64,000 nt of DNA from Ascarosepion bandense (GCA_037127315.1 JBBBDQ010001293.1:826001-890000); one strand, 5' to 3'; numbered from the stretch's first letter, positions 1 through 12,190 are shown. Notes: generated by a model from the sequence alone, not told the origin. A program made the numbers and translations.

Positions 1-413
1 TATATTTGCTTCTCTGATACAAGAATTTATGTGCAACATCAACAGCCATCTTTTATTTCCTTGATAAATCACCAAAATATTATTTTAAAAAATACTTACA
101 ATCTTAAAAATATTTACTGGCTTCAAATAACTTACAAGCGAGAGAGATAGAGAGCGTAATCTGACATGAGCATCTTTTTTAACAGGGTGAATACGCCGAA
201 AACCTTGGTGACATACGTGCACAACTACCAACGGGTTCATTACAGTTCCCTCTGCCCAGTTCGTTCACAGGGCATGAGTCAACCACTGTATAATTTTCAA
301 ACACTTTCCAAAGACTCCACTCGCTTAGTCACCCTCTACAGTCCGAAAACACTAGAAAATTAACAACGCCTCATGTTCAAAAAGGGCACATTCTAATCAC
401 TCAGCCAAGCATC
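1..413. other. No recognisable gene or repeat
   Basis: AT-rich sequence with only short chance open frames. I see no splice-bounded exon, RNA gene or repeat family shared with the rest of the window. Confidence 0.5.
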
Positions 414-414
414 C

Positions 415-460
<46 letters not shown>

Positions 461-461
461 G
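414..461. repeat. (AAT)n microsatellite
   Basis: Uninterrupted AAT repeats directly before the LINE remnant at 462. The remnant's own 3' end (1649-1674) has the same triplet, so this could be the tail of an earlier copy of that family. Confidence 0.9.
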
Positions 462-1674
462 ATGCATCATCCAAAGGCTGATGTAGACCGTCTATACATA
501 CCCCGTAAAGAAGGTGGAAGAGGTTTTATTCAGCTTGAATTGTCATACAAGACAACTACTGGCTTACTAATATACATAGAAACAACAAAAGAATGGATGA
601 TACAATTTGTCAAACAACATGAAAACAGAAAGGAAAATATTCAATAATAAAAGAAGTAAATACAAACAAGATTTACATTTACTAGATTCTATAGAAAAGC
701 AAAACAGAAGACAAGAACCAACTATTGCGGCAAAAAAATATGAAAATGAAAGCCAAGGATTAAGCACTTGAACAGATGAAACAACGCTGGCAAGACAAAC
801 CTCTGCCTAGCCAATATCCAGAACGTGCCAATAAATCCAATGTTGATAAAATTAATACTCATCGAGGGTTACCTGCATCTGGATTACAGTCTGAGACTGA
901 AGGCTTTATTCTTGCAGCGCAAGACCAAAGTCTGTTCACTAGGAACTTTCAGGCAAATATTATACATAATAATGTCGATCTAAAGTGGAGGTTCTGTGAT
1001 AAATACCAAGAAACAATAGACCATCTAATCTCAGGATATTCTGTACTTGCCCCAAATGAATATAAATATATTCACGATAGAATGGGAGCAATATTTAGAT
1101 TTGACAATGTGCAAACAGTATGGAAAATATGTAAACAAACACTAGTATGAACATCACCCAGCATCGGTTACAGAAATAAAAGATGTCACCATTCTATGGA
1201 GTTACACCATTTACACAGAGAGAAAAATTGAAGCAATTAGGCCTGCCATTATTGTTAAAAACAAAAAAGAAAAAAACTTGCCTACTAATTGATATAGTCT
1301 GTCCAGCGGATTGTAACATAGCAACCAAGGAAATTCGAAAAACTGTCAAAATATAAAACCTGGAAATTGAAATAGAAAAAATGTGAAAAATGAAAACAAG
1401 AATCGTACCAGTGATAGTAGATGCAATTGAAATGATAAAAACGGAACAAAAAAACACATTGAATGAATCCCTGGAAACTCCATCTTAAGAGATATACAAA
1501 AATTGTCTTGTTAGGTACAGCCCACACAAAAAAAGAACTTTGTCTATGTCATGCTATGGATGTTATGGGACATAAAAACAACACACTTCCACCTGCCTAA
1601 GGCCTTTCTGCAGACTTGGTAAGTAGTGCGACCCTAGCAGAAATCGAATTATAATAATAATAATAATAATAATT
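462..1674 (+). mobile_element. LINE remnant, C-terminal part (possible restriction-like endonuclease type)
   Basis: Decayed 3' part of a non-LTR retrotransposon reading frame in several frames. At 462-560 it reads ADVDRLYIPRKEGGRG, a motif found after the reverse transcriptase of some LINEs. At 895-1060 there is a finger-like C..H..C segment preceded by ETEGFILAAQDQ. At about 1260-1330 comes CLLIDIVCPADCNIATKE, resembling the D..P.D...KE core of restriction-like endonucleases in R2-type elements. Frameshifts between 650 and 776 and stops after 1150 make it a pseudogene. The copy ends in (TAA)n at 1649-1674, the likely 3' tail. The 5' portion is absent. The LINE identity is fairly secure; the clade is inference. 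Confidence 0.65.
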
Positions 1675-1814
1675 AACACGAGCTTAGTAGTCACTGCTTT
1701 ACAAACAAACAAAAAATGAGAAGATATTTTTTTAAGCTCAGCGTACTTTGACACAAATCAAATAATAAAGAGCATTCAATAGAAATCGAGTAATGGTTGC
1801 GAGATAGGCTTCAA

Positions 1815-2040
1815 AGACCCCTAGGTGGATAGCAGGAGCACCCGACCAGCTGTAGCAGCAGTATTCAATGCACAAGCAGATGGTAGCTGTATATATGTTC
1901 AGGATTGTTTCAGACGGGAAAAAACTTCCTGGCCCTGCACAGAGAACCGACCTTCTTAGCAGCGGATTTAAATATGACTTTTATATAGTCATTGCACTTG
2001 AGGTCTGTTGTGAGAGTTAACCCGAGGAGGTTTGCATTAT
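1815..2040 (-). mobile_element. LINE-A fragment (RT C-terminal region)
   Basis: Matches 39940-40140 and 19030-19240 of the longer LINE-A copies in the same orientation, including the stretch encoding GSLCRARKF on the minus strand (start of the segment shared by all copies). Truncated on both sides and diverged. Confidence 0.75.
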
Positions 2041-2940
2041 CTTTCATAAATACAACGTCTAAAGACAAAATGAACTGTAAATAAAAAAGAAAATAAGACA
2101 GTAGAAATAAAAAAAAATGTTCTTCATTAGAAAACAAAGACTCGTGCAATTTTTATTTTTATGTTTTTATTTTATTTTATATAACTGAAATACATCAGAA
2201 AGGAGGTCATTGTTTTTACTTTCGGTGAGAGCAAGAAAGGACAGAAGGTTGCATAGGTCGTAATCGAATTTAGCTGCCTGTATCTATTTACGAAAATTCA
2301 TTTGGTTGTATGAGCAAATGCATGACTGATTGAAAAGTCTGCTTCAGCGATCAAATTACCTCTGCTTTTTTGTAGCAGACAAAGGCCAATGTATCTTATG
2401 GCATCTGCGTTGGACGTTTATTTCTTTACTTTTTATTTTGTCTTGTTCTTTTGCAATCTTTTTCTTCTTCAATCTATTCGCCTCTTAATTATTATTTGTT
2501 ATTTCCACTGAAATCTGATCATGTTTGTTCGTTTCCAGAGTTGCAATAAACTTTTATTTTTATTTCTTATTGGCATAACGTGTCCTAGTGTTGAAAACTG
2601 AAAGAAGACACGCTATAACACGAAATATCTGTTAATTTGTCTTGTAGCGATATTTTTTTTTTTTTTTTTTTGCGAAGGTCATCATAATAATCAGTTCTTT
2701 ATTAAAGCGTAGGATTTTTCTGCTCGCTGTATTAGGTGTCTCTATCTAAGAATCAGGACATTAAAAGACTACTCAAGTTTTACTTTCCATTCTCTGAAAC
2801 TTGTGTTTATCACATGAAATTTGCTATCTGCTTATGCTCAGACGAAACGAACTAAAATATAATCTCGGCTTATTTTTTCATAGAAGACGATTTCGGTTTT
2901 TTTAAACTCTTTTTAATAGAGTTACTGTAATTAACTGATG
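2041..2940. other. Unannotated AT-rich stretch
   Basis: No gene recognised. It contains a T tract at 2651-2672 and no convincing coding exon. Confidence 0.5.
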
Positions 2941-2949
2941 TGCATTCTG

Positions 2950-3062
2950 GTGGTGGATGTGCGCTGCGTTGCGGTAGATCTCCGAACGAAAAATCGGAGA
3001 GCCGTGTTCGAATTCCAGTTGAAAACCTTGCATTCATTTATGCGCAAATACCCTTGGGCCTG
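2950..3062 (+). mobile_element. SINE-1 fragment, 5' (tRNA-like) part
   Basis: Retains the SINE-1 head: gagagccgtgttcgaattcc resembles a pol III B box, followed by the family-specific ttatgcgcaaatacccttgg. The body and 3' hairpin are missing. Confidence 0.75.
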
Positions 3063-4000
3063 ATTGTAATTACAGTATATCCTCATAATATGTGAATAGT
3101 TCAAACTTTCTGAGCCTCAACCAGACAGAATTAGAGAAACAATTCACTTTTTCTCCATTTTTTTAAATATAATCCCCATTCAAATCTACGCACACGGTCT
3201 AACATAGCAATCCCATCACGGAAGAAGCTGGCCTTCTTGTTCTCCTAAAAAACTTCTACGCAGCACCTGTGACCTTATCATTGTTTCCTAAATGGTAACC
3301 ATGCATGTGAGATATGAGTTTAGAAAAACTAGAAGAATTCAGATAGATCTAAGTCTAGTAAACGCTATGAGTAACTATTCAAAGCCACATCTGTCTTATT
3401 TGGCTACTGAAAACTGAGCAGAGTGAACAGGCGCAATATCCTGGAGCAAGAGCACACCTGCAATCATTTTTCCTTTGCGTTTCGACTTATTTACTTTCTT
3501 CAGTTGTCTTAATTCTGATGCAGAGTACTTAACAGTTTTTTTTTCCTTTACCAGGGTGATGATTACGTCTTCTAAATCTAAAAAGAATACGAAAGCCATC
3601 AACGTGCAACAGAAGCTGCCTGTTTGAACTTCCTCCGAGTGGAGAACCGGAGAGTTTTAACTGTTTTCTTGAATCTTTGATTCAGATCTGAAGTGTAGAA
3701 ATTAGGTTGCATCTTCAGTAATTGCTGCAGTCAGTTACTGAACTCATAACTCTTTGTATCAAACTAACGCTTTCATCCATAGTAGATAAGATATTAAGAA
3801 TTAAAATCAACTTTCTTCTTGACTTTTACAAAAATTCACAATGATGTGTGCAATCCTAGTTTTGCCGAATAGAAAAAGGATTGACCATGTGCTTAATGAA
3901 AAAAGTCTAACAGATTTCGCAAGTAGAAGTTAAATTGATATTCAGACCAATATGAGCGATTTGCAAGACGTGAGAAGACTTAGCGATCCAGTGAGAAAAA
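3063..4000. other. Unannotated stretch
   Basis: No recognisable gene. The short minus-strand open frame at 3396-3602 has no family features I recognise and is probably chance. Confidence 0.45.
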
Positions 4001-4010
4001 TCTAAATTAC

Positions 4011-4217
4011 TATAAAAGGCTCCGGTCAGCATAATTCAGATAGTCAGAGATAGGAGAAGCGAAAGAGGCGTAACTAAAATGTAACTGAAGAAACATCAAC
4101 CACGACCCGGACTTAAGGTCGCGTTGCATATTCTCCTCTTTCTCCTTTGTCGGATACTGATTCATTTTACTTCTTTTCTCCATTTAAAGACATTCCTACC
4201 AAACAAACTCTCATACA

Positions 4218-4249
<32 letters not shown>

Positions 4250-4451
4250 AACTCTTTCCAACGAATTACTACTACGAACATTTCTTCAACTTTTGATACC
4301 CTTAACTACTTAACCCACGCTCATCCACACATTTCAACCTGCTGGCAACCTTCTGATGAAAACCTTCTGATAATTCTGATCATAATTATTGATAAAACTT
4401 GTAAGCTGTAGTGTGTTCGGTTATGTATGGCACAAAGGCCGAATTAATAAA
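4011..4451 (+). promoter_or_regulatory. Candidate transcription unit signals (TATA box to AATAAA)
   Basis: TATAAAAG at 4011-4018 in a TATA-box context and AATAAA at 4446-4451 on the same strand about 430 bp downstream. This spacing is seen in LTRs and in short single-exon units. The intervening frame at 4124-4411 begins hydrophobically but runs through a (CATA)n array and has no recognised domain. No second LTR or target duplication was found, so this is only a candidate. Confidence 0.25.
4211..4248. repeat. (CATA)n microsatellite
   Basis: About nine uninterrupted CATA repeats. Confidence 0.9.
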
Positions 4452-4662
4452 CATTGAACACCTCCCTATAGCTACACATCCACTGGGTCATGTGTCCTAT
4501 TGGGACTTATAAACCTAAGGTCTTAGTAACCGGTTTTTATGAGGGCTCACAATGCAGTCCTTTAAAGCTAATGATTATATTTCGCACTCGGTACATACTG
4601 TATTTATTTCCATGCTTGGCTCGCTTAAGAATATATTCATTAGAAAGAAGAGTCCCTTACCT

Positions 4663-4737
<75 letters not shown>
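4663..4737. repeat. (GATA)n microsatellite
   Basis: Perfect GATA array, the first of two separated by about 115 bp of unique sequence. Confidence 0.95.
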
Positions 4738-4849
4738 GGATCAGAACGGGATTGTTGTATTTGAGTATTTGCACCGTTATCACTGCTCAGTATCGTAGTT
4801 CAAAAACAGATTTCTACATTTTCAAGATTGGTTAAATCAATACGGCTAC

Positions 4850-4851
<2 letters not shown>

Positions 4852-4920
<69 letters not shown>
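4852..4920. repeat. (GATA)n microsatellite, second array
   Basis: Perfect GATA array in the same phase and orientation as 4663-4737. Confidence 0.95.
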
Positions 4921-4921
<1 letters not shown>

Positions 4922-5805
4922 CTTTTGTCGCACTGCGGTTACCATCGTCTGTCTATTTTGGGACACTATAATCTCGTAAATTAAGTTTAAAAAATTGTCT
5001 CAAAGTAAATTAAATTATCTAAGACAATAAACTATGTAACGCATTAGAGGCTTTAAGGTTTTGCGAAATAGATATCGACAAAGAGATCGATAGGTAACGA
5101 AAAAAATCGAATATATTGCAAGGAAAGTAAGGGATCTTGTAAAAAGACACAGAAGCACTCATACTGAAGCGCACTTTAAATCGCTATTCTTTCTCTCTCC
5201 AGATGTCACTTAGTAATTCTTTTTGTCATCCGTGCCAAGAAAAGAACCGTAAAGAATTGTTTAAAAATCAAATTGAAGTAAGTGCTTTCCAGACCCCACA
5301 GATATAAGGCTACAGAGTGTGTACAGTTTCTTTAATTTTTTATCGAGCATTTTCATCTTTCTTGCAAGCAATGGGATCGATCGCAACTACTAAATAAAAT
5401 ATTCGGATATCATTAACTCTCATAGCCGCAAGAAAGATGATGCTGTTCAAAAGAGGGTTTATTGATATATATATATATCCAGAATGATCTATATGCAAAA
5501 AATGTCTAAAAATCCTTAACTAAGATAATTTAGAATAATTAAAGTAATAAATCAATAAAATAAATTAAAATAATTAAATTAGATTAAAATTATTACAAGA
5601 TTATGCTACACCCAATGTGTTAATTGAAAAATAAAATTATGTATATATAAAAAGTATAGAACGGGAATTGAAATTAATGCCAAAAATACGATGTTTAGAT
5701 TAATTAATTAGATTAATCGTGATTAAGCATAATATACATTTATTATCTGTTATATTTAATAATATGTTTACAAAATTATCTGCTGCCTCGAAACACTAAA
5801 AAAAA
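4921..5805. other. Unannotated AT-rich stretch
   Basis: No gene or shared repeat recognised. It becomes extremely AT-rich after 5500. Confidence 0.5.
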
Positions 5806-5807
5806 GA

Positions 5808-5809
<2 letters not shown>

Positions 5810-5878
<69 letters not shown>
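5810..5878. repeat. Compound (AC)n(AT)n microsatellite
   Basis: AC repeats pass directly into AT repeats, a compound pattern seen several times in this window. Confidence 0.95.
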
Positions 5879-5884
<6 letters not shown>

Positions 5885-6039
5885 AGGATTAATTCAAAGA
5901 TGTTGAATGGCCATTTCGATATGAAGATCCCCACGGGGGACGACACATCACCTCAGCAACAGAAAAAACCTTTCAGAAACTGGAGAAAAATTAGTCTACT
6001 TTTCCTTTTAAATAGATTGCAAAGAAATTACAAAATAAA

Positions 6040-6115
6040 TAATAAAATAAAATAAAAATAAAAATAAAGGGAAAGAAAAAGAAAAAGAAAACGAAAAAGA
6101 AAAAGAAAAAGATAG
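6040..6115. repeat. Purine-rich (GAAAAA)n-like tract
   Basis: Imperfect gaaaaa repeats on the plus strand give a long polypurine run. A (TA)n tract follows at 6309-6347. Confidence 0.8.
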
Positions 6116-6305
6116 AATAAAATCAAATAAATAAGAAAAGAAAAAAAATTGACATCGTCTGTATTTGCTCTGTAATATTTTATTACATGGACCTCTCTTC
6201 CTGTATCATTTTTTAATATTAAAATAAATTTTTAATATTAATTAGGATCGGGTTTTTTGGAATTTACCTTCCTGCTTTTTTCCCTTGGATTGAAGTATCT
6301 GAATT

Positions 6306-6349
<44 letters not shown>

Positions 6350-6639
6350 AATAGTTAGCCGCTAAACTGTGTTTAAAACAACTATGGAAGGATAAAAATA
6401 GATTTTTATAGTGAAAATTCCTGCTAAACTTTTTATAGAACAAAATATTATCACCTATACATTTTTGTAGAAAAAGATATTACCACCAATATATTTATGA
6501 AGAAAAATATTACCAACATTACATTTCTGACGAAAAAACATATATCAACAGCAATATATTTTTGAAGAAAAATTATATATACTGGTAATATATTTAACTC
6601 TTGACAAAACAATCTTTACGTCAATGAAATCTGATGTAC

Positions 6640-7105
6640 AAACAGAATTCTTATGATTTCTAGTTAGTCCTTTCTTCTCTCTTTCCTTTACTCCCTTTTG
6701 TACCAGCGCCCGTAATATGCTTAGTTTTCTTATGTAGATATTTAAATTGTTGTACTTGTTTGACTTTAGCATTTCCAATTTTTAATTTGCATGTTGGTAT
6801 TTCCGTTTTGTTACAAACAATCTCCTTGCAGTTGATATTTAGTCCTTTCTTCTCTGTTTTCTTCACTATATCATTTAGTAATTCTTATAGTTTATTTTTC
6901 TGTCTGGTATGAACAATGTCTCACCTACATATCTTAGACTGTTGCCGCCAATAATGAATCATGGTAGGACTTCTAGTTCTCTCAGAATAATGACCTCACT
7001 GTTTACAGTGAGGTCATTATTATATAAGTTATATAAATTATAAGTCCGGCGAGAAGAACCATCTTTGTCTTAAACCACTGTCTGTTTCTCTTTTTCTATG
7101 CTTTA
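6640..7105 (-). mobile_element. RTE-like LINE fragment, RT palm to thumb
   Basis: Read on the minus strand from 7075 it shows a decayed RT segment (QRWFFSPDL, then GGNSLRYVGETL in place of the YADD box), then KVKQVQQFKYL near 6740. The intact equivalents lie in the plus-strand RTE copy at 47455-48345. The YADD aspartates are lost and stops are present, so it is inactive. It directly follows, on the same strand, the 3' end of another RTE copy (7110-7440). Confidence 0.75.
6986..7021. repeat. Perfect 17-bp inverted repeat inside the RTE fragment
   Basis: Arms 6986-7002 and 7005-7021 are perfect reverse complements around a TT loop. One arm (acagtgaggtcattatt) belongs to the RTE coding sequence; the other is its inverted duplicate, so it is a local inverted duplication rather than a terminator or operator. 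Confidence 0.85.
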
Positions 7106-7109
7106 GAAG

Positions 7110-7440
7110 TACTAGTTCCCTGCGCAGTTCTTCTTCTATGTGTCATGTGCATTCAGTACATAGGTGATTATGGCCTTTCACGTCTTCCTATCCCTGGTGG
7201 CTCTTAGCACGCTTTCTCTTGTTACCCCACACTAACTCCGCTCTGCCATCCAACCTGCGTAGACCCTTCAAATATGTTATCCGCTGCTCTCCTCCTCTCT
7301 CTATTCTTCTATCTAATCTGTGAGCATAAGATTCTCCAAACTTTCCTTCCTCATCATATGTCCTCAGAACTTCAGCTGTCTTTACCTGATGCTCAGGTAT
7401 TTCACATGCTTCATGCATCGCTCTGACTTGTCTTGTCAAT
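7110..7440 (-). mobile_element. RTE-like LINE, 3' terminal fragment
   Basis: The minus-strand frame contains RRIERGGEQRITYLKGLRR, matching the C-terminal tail of the RTE copies at 35225-35530 and 55995-56310. The 3' end is marked by cacatagaagaagaa (7126-7140 region), the GAA-type tail shared by all RTE 3' ends here. Confidence 0.8.
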
Positions 7441-7684
7441 GTTGAGCAGCGTTTGCTAAAAAAGAAATATTACTCTAAATGAAAAAGAAAACAAACAGAT
7501 ATAAAGTTTGCAAATGACACGAATTCCAGACAGTGTAATTGGAAATGTATTTAAGATAATTTAGGTTCAAAGGTTAACGTAATAGACATGCAAACATCAC
7601 TGATTCATTTGTCTTGGATAAATTTGCAAATCATATGATTTGTATAAAACAAAGTTCATTTTTATTGATATATATTATTTTTCA

Positions 7685-8036
7685 CTCATTTCACCCCCAA
7701 GAAGGCAATAAAGTCACTAAGACAAAAAAGGTTACCAAGAAGGATAAAGGATGAGAAAACGTGATTGAGAGGAGAGATGACAACAAAAGAAAATAATTCA
7801 AGAAGACAGAGGATGACGACAGACGCTACATTTAAATTCTTAAAAATTGTATTTAACGAAAATCTAAAGAAACCGAAATAGAGACCCAGTGTGAGTCTGA
7901 GAGAAGAAACCATTAGCTTTAAACTTACGGTTACACGTGACCATTTCAACAATAAAATGATGAGAACGAACGACCAATCTAGTACTGCGCTAAAATTTGT
8001 TAAGTCGTAGTAGCAAAGAGAAAAACAACAGAACAA
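7685..8036 (-). mobile_element. LINE-A 3' end, diverged
   Basis: Starts at the LINE-A 3' terminus (caccccaagaaggcaataaagtcac, a diverged form of the tail found at 18505 and 23510) and proceeds, on the minus strand, back into the C-terminal coding region near 7830-7990. Heavily decayed. Confidence 0.6.
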
Positions 8037-8054
8037 TTGCCTTTAAGTTTTTTT

Positions 8055-8720
8055 TTATTATTATTATTTAATCGTATCACCCCGAGCAAGGCGGTAACGC
8101 CACTGATGTGCAGGGGGCTACGTCATAGTGAAAAGATTGGAAAAGAGAAAACCGGAAACCACATCCTAAACAGGGAACAAGGGATGAGCCTCTTAACCTG
8201 TTCAATAGACGTGGGTGGAGTGTGAACCGGGCGACAGATAGATCTATCTACTCCAATTGAAAAAAAAACCAAAGTGAGAAGACTGGAAAAGAGAAAAGTC
8301 GGAAACCACATCCTAAACAGGGAACAAGGGATGAGCCTCTTAACCTGTTCAATAGACGTGGGTGGAGTGTGAACCGGGCGACAGATAGATTTATCTACTC
8401 TAATTGAAAAAAACCAAAGTGAGAAGATTGGAAAAGAGAAAAGCCGGAAACCACATCCTAAACAGGGAACAAGGGATGAGCCTCTTAACCTGTTCAATAG
8501 ACGTGGGTGGAGTGTGAACCGGGCGACAGATAGATTTATCTACTCTAATTGAAAAAAACCAAAGTGAGAAGATTGGAAAAGAGAAAAGCCGGAAACCACA
8601 TCCTAAACAGGGAACAAGGGATGCGCCTCTTAACCTGTTCAATAAATGTGGGTGGAGTGTGAACCGGGCGATATATAGATTTTCTACTCCAATTAGATCT
8701 ATCTACTCCAATTATTTATA
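8055..8720 (-). mobile_element. Non-autonomous LINE-tail element with four 145-bp tandem units
   Basis: The plus-strand left edge is the LINE-A 3' terminus (caccccgagcaaggcggtaa, preceded by a (TTA)n tail at about 8052-8068). Instead of coding sequence it is followed by four tandem units with repeat starts near 8154, 8301, 8446 and 8591 (about 145-147 bp). Each unit holds ggaaaccacatcctaaacag and an inverted repeat near agatagatctatct. The same unit occurs upstream of the long minus-strand LINE-A at 42765-42905. The element thus looks like 5' repeat units joined to a LINE 3' tail with no reading frame. Long open frames crossing it are products of the repeat. Confidence 0.75.
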
Positions 8721-8964
8721 GAAAAGACACTGATCAACAACGTTGCGGAATTGGGGAAAAGAGTAAAGACAATTTGACAGTACCTTGAATATTGTCCTTT
8801 ATAAGTTGTAAAGTATCTCGAGATACATGGTAGTAACACCAGAGCGAAAGTGACAATAAAATTCGATAAAATACTTTACAATTACACAAAGGTCATCTAT
8901 GAATCACTGAAGTCGAATTTTTTCAATATAACATAAGTCATCTAACTGAGAAATTTGATTTTTA

Positions 8965-9258
8965 TTAAACCTATGTGGGACAGTGGATATCGTCTCGGAA
9001 CGATAAAACTTAGAGCCGAGTTCGAATTCCAGTCGAGTTCGTTGCACTCACATACGCGCAAATACCCTAAAGAAAGGTTTGAAACCATCAATTCTCCCTC
9101 TAGCTATGAGTTAAATAGCAGGTCAGATTGGATTTTATAGCCTTGTTTTGCAACCAGTCTACCGCTGAAAGTAATGGCAACCTACTGCAGGAAAATCTTC
9201 TGCCCAGTAAGTTCTCTCGAAAGAGACGTGTTCTCGTAAACGTTTATCACAAATGGCG

Positions 9259-9262
<4 letters not shown>
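8965..9262 (+). mobile_element. SINE-1 copy, near full length
   Basis: Head with gggacagtggatatcg (A-box region) and gagttcgaattccag (B-box region), the conserved body tatagccttg..caaccagtctaccgc, and a decayed 3' hairpin (ctcgaaagag). Directly followed by (TA)n at 9260-9314. Confidence 0.9.

Positions 9263-9314
<52 letters not shown>
9260..9314. repeat. (TA)n microsatellite at a SINE 3' end
   Basis: Perfect TA repeats abutting the 3' end of the SINE-1 copy. Confidence 0.95.
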
Positions 9315-9316
<2 letters not shown>

Positions 9317-9358
9317 AGAATCTGCTACATTTACTAGAAGAATTACTCAATAACTGAA

Positions 9359-9435
9359 TGTTGGGGAGTCACCCCTTTTCACACACTCTATGGACTCTTC
9401 CATGGTATACAAATAATCCTTGCTACACAGAATGG
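9359..9435 (+). repeat. Partial 5' LTR of the Gypsy element
   Basis: About 77 bp beginning tgttggggagtcacc are repeated almost identically at 12508-12584. Both begin with TG while the sequences before them differ, which fixes the LTR start. After position 9435 the two copies diverge, so the rest of this LTR was lost. Confidence 0.8.
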
Positions 9436-9479
9436 GCAGAGAGAAATAAAAAAATTAAAAATCTATGTGATGAGAAACT

Positions 9480-12190
9480 CAGACAACCTAGGAGGAACGG
9501 ACTGGTTGCAAAAATTCAATATATGGGATTTACCTAATAGTCCGTTTTGTAAAAGAATAGACTGAGATTTCCGAAGCCAAAAAACTGAAGGAGGAATTGC
9601 ACAAAGAATTGCCAGAAGTAGTTTCGAGTGGTTTAGGACGTTGCAACAAATTGGAAACGAAAATCGAGCTTAAACAGAATACTCAACCTGTATTTAGAAA
9701 AAAGAGAAACATACCTTTCGCCACAATTGACAAAATAGACAAAGGATCGGAGAGGCTAGAGCAAAATAGGATTATTTGGAAAACTGACTTCAGTGAATGG
9801 GCGGCAACGGTTGTTTATGTTAAAAAAAAATCGGGAGAAATCACCGTGTGTGCAGATTTTTCTACTGGGCTGAATAATGCAATTAAAGATCATCACTATC
9901 CGTTGTCTAACCCAGAAGATATATTCACTAAACTTAATGGTGGAAAAATTTTCTCAAAAATTGACCTAAGCGAAGCATACTTGCAGATTCCATTTACGGA
10001 AGAAAGTTCCAAATTACTGTGCATAAATACGCACAAAGGTTTATACAAATAAAACAGGCTACCATTCGGAATAAAAAGTAACGCCTGCAATTTTTCAGCA
10101 GACGATGGATACAATGTTGACGGGTCAAAATTTTTCCACAGCTTATCTGGACGATATTTTAGTTAAAAGCGATAATTTAAAAGACCATGCGGCACACATC
10201 AAGGAAATTTTTAAAAGAATTTAAGACGTTGGGTTAAAAGTTAAAGAGAAGAAATGTGATTTCTTCTTGAAAGAAATAAAATATCTAGGCCACATTATAA
10301 ATGAAAATGGCAGGAAACCTGACCCAGAGAGAGCTTCAGCAATCAAAAACATCCCTAAGCCTAAAAATGTCGCAGAATTGCAAAGCTTCCTCGGTCTTGC
10401 TAATTACTATGGAGAGTTTATCGATAGTATGCATAAATTGAGGTTACCCCTCAATTAATTACTAAAGAAAGATGTCCAGTGGAACTGGTCGGAGGAGTGC
10501 AAAAAGACGTTTAACAAAATTATAAATAAATTGACATCAGATTTAACGTTGAAACATTTCGATCCTAGGCTGGAGATTATTGTAGCAAGTGATGCAACCT
10601 CACAAGATGTGGGAGCATGCATTTTACATAAAGTGCAGGATGTTACTACAAAACCAGTAGGCTACGCATCGAGAGCATTACTACCGGCCGAGAAGAACTA
10701 TTAACAAATAGAAAAATAAATTTGGAAATTATTTTCGCCGTAACTCGATTTCATAGATATATATATATATACGGTAGAGAATGTACACTAGAAACGGGCC
10801 ATAAGCCACTTTTTATCATATTTGGATGCAAGAAAGGACTACCTGTATATACCGCGAATAGAATCCTGAGGTGGGGCACAATACTAATGAACTACAATTT
10901 TACATTAGAATATTTACCATCGAAAAAAATAGGGCACGCAGATGGACTATCGAGGCTGATTCCTTAGGAAAGTGAACCCTTGGAAGACTCAGTGATAGCA
11001 GCGCTGAGAGCTGAGGATGAAATCAGCAAAGTACTAAGTAACACGGTTAAAGAACTACCGGTTACATTGCTAGAGATAAGAAGAAACGCAGAAGCGGATG
11101 AATTTATAAACACTACAAACAATAAAATTGAAGACAGAGACGCAAAATTGGCAGATAGTTTCTCAATTTGTGACAATGTACTACTGTATAATGAAAGGGT
11201 CGTGATACCAAAGTCACTTCAAAGGAGAATCTTAAAAGACTTTCATGTTGGACATCCCGGGAAAAATCGCATGAAAGCACTAATGAGAAGCTATGTGTAC
11301 TGGCCAACAATGGATAAGGATATCTCGTAGATGGTGGAAAAGTGTAAGGGCTGTGCGACGGTAGCAAAATCGCCGCCGATTATACAAAAAACTTGGTAAA
11401 AGGCGACAAACCGTGGTCAAGAATACGCGCAGACTACACAGGACCTATAAATGGTTACTACTGTTTTATCGTAGTAGACAGCTTTAGTAAATGGCCGGAA
11501 GTTTTTAGATATAAACACCCAACAACCGACAATACTATAAGCTGTTTCCATGAACTATTTGCGAGGTTCGGCGTAGTTGACGTTTTAGTTACAGATAATG
11601 GTACACAATTCACGTCAGTTGATTTTAAAGATTTCTGTGAAATGTACCTAATAAGACATACAAAACAGCTCCCTATCACCCAAGATCAAATGGTCTTGCC
11701 GAAAGATTTGTAGATACGCTTAAGTGGGTGTAAAAAAAAGCGATAGACACACCATCAGAAAAAGCATTATAGAAATTGCTACAATCTACCGTATTACGCC
11801 AAACCAGAACACACCATCAGGACTGTCACCGGCCTAGGTGATTTTCGCGCGAAATATTAGATCGGTTTTCGAGAAATAATTCCCAGGCAAAATCAATAAT
11901 CGGAATACACCTACAATAGTGAAAAAATCGTTCAAAATATATTTCAAAATTTTTAATAACAATATTGCGTATTGGGATCCAGGAATAGTTATAAGCAGAA
12001 TTGGAAGCGTAATGTATACTATCAAAGGAAAAGAATTCATGCATAGAAGACACATGAATCAAATCCAAAAAGAAGTGTCGAAGAACCAAGCCTATGGAGG
12101 AAATCTTCGAAGCATTTGACATCCATAAACCAAAAGTTAACACGGAAATTAGAAAAACAACAGAAAGTGGAATTTCACCGAGATTTTGAT
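9480..12190 (+). pseudogene. pol: Gypsy (Ty3-like) pol remnant: RT, RNase H, integrase
   Basis: Polyprotein of an LTR retrotransposon that copies its RNA into DNA and integrates it. Visible in order: end of protease (GGTDWLQKFNIWDLP, about 9500), RT with CADFS and FSKIDLSEAYLQIPF (9860-9990), the YLDDILVKS catalytic box (about 10145, reached after a frameshift near 10060), the tether/RNase H region (LGLANYYGEF; ASDATSQDVGACI; GHADGLSRL), an HHCC-like region (HVGHPGKNRMKALM) and the integrase core WSRIRADYTGP..VTDNGTQF (11410-11610) with DD of DDE. The C-terminal GSVMYTIKGKEF lies at 12005-12045. Numerous stops (10051, 10456, 10964, 11328, 11711) and a (TA) insertion make it non-functional. 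gag is absent, evidently deleted with most of the 5' LTR. Confidence 0.92.

Noticed and set aside
4352..4400. CTGATGA near 4352 as a hammerhead
   Set aside because: No stem II followed by GAAA; only repeated ctgata strings.
8123..8642. Minus-strand frames of 80-124 codons with internal repeats
   Set aside because: They simply read through the 145-bp tandem units; the repeated peptide reflects the DNA repeat.
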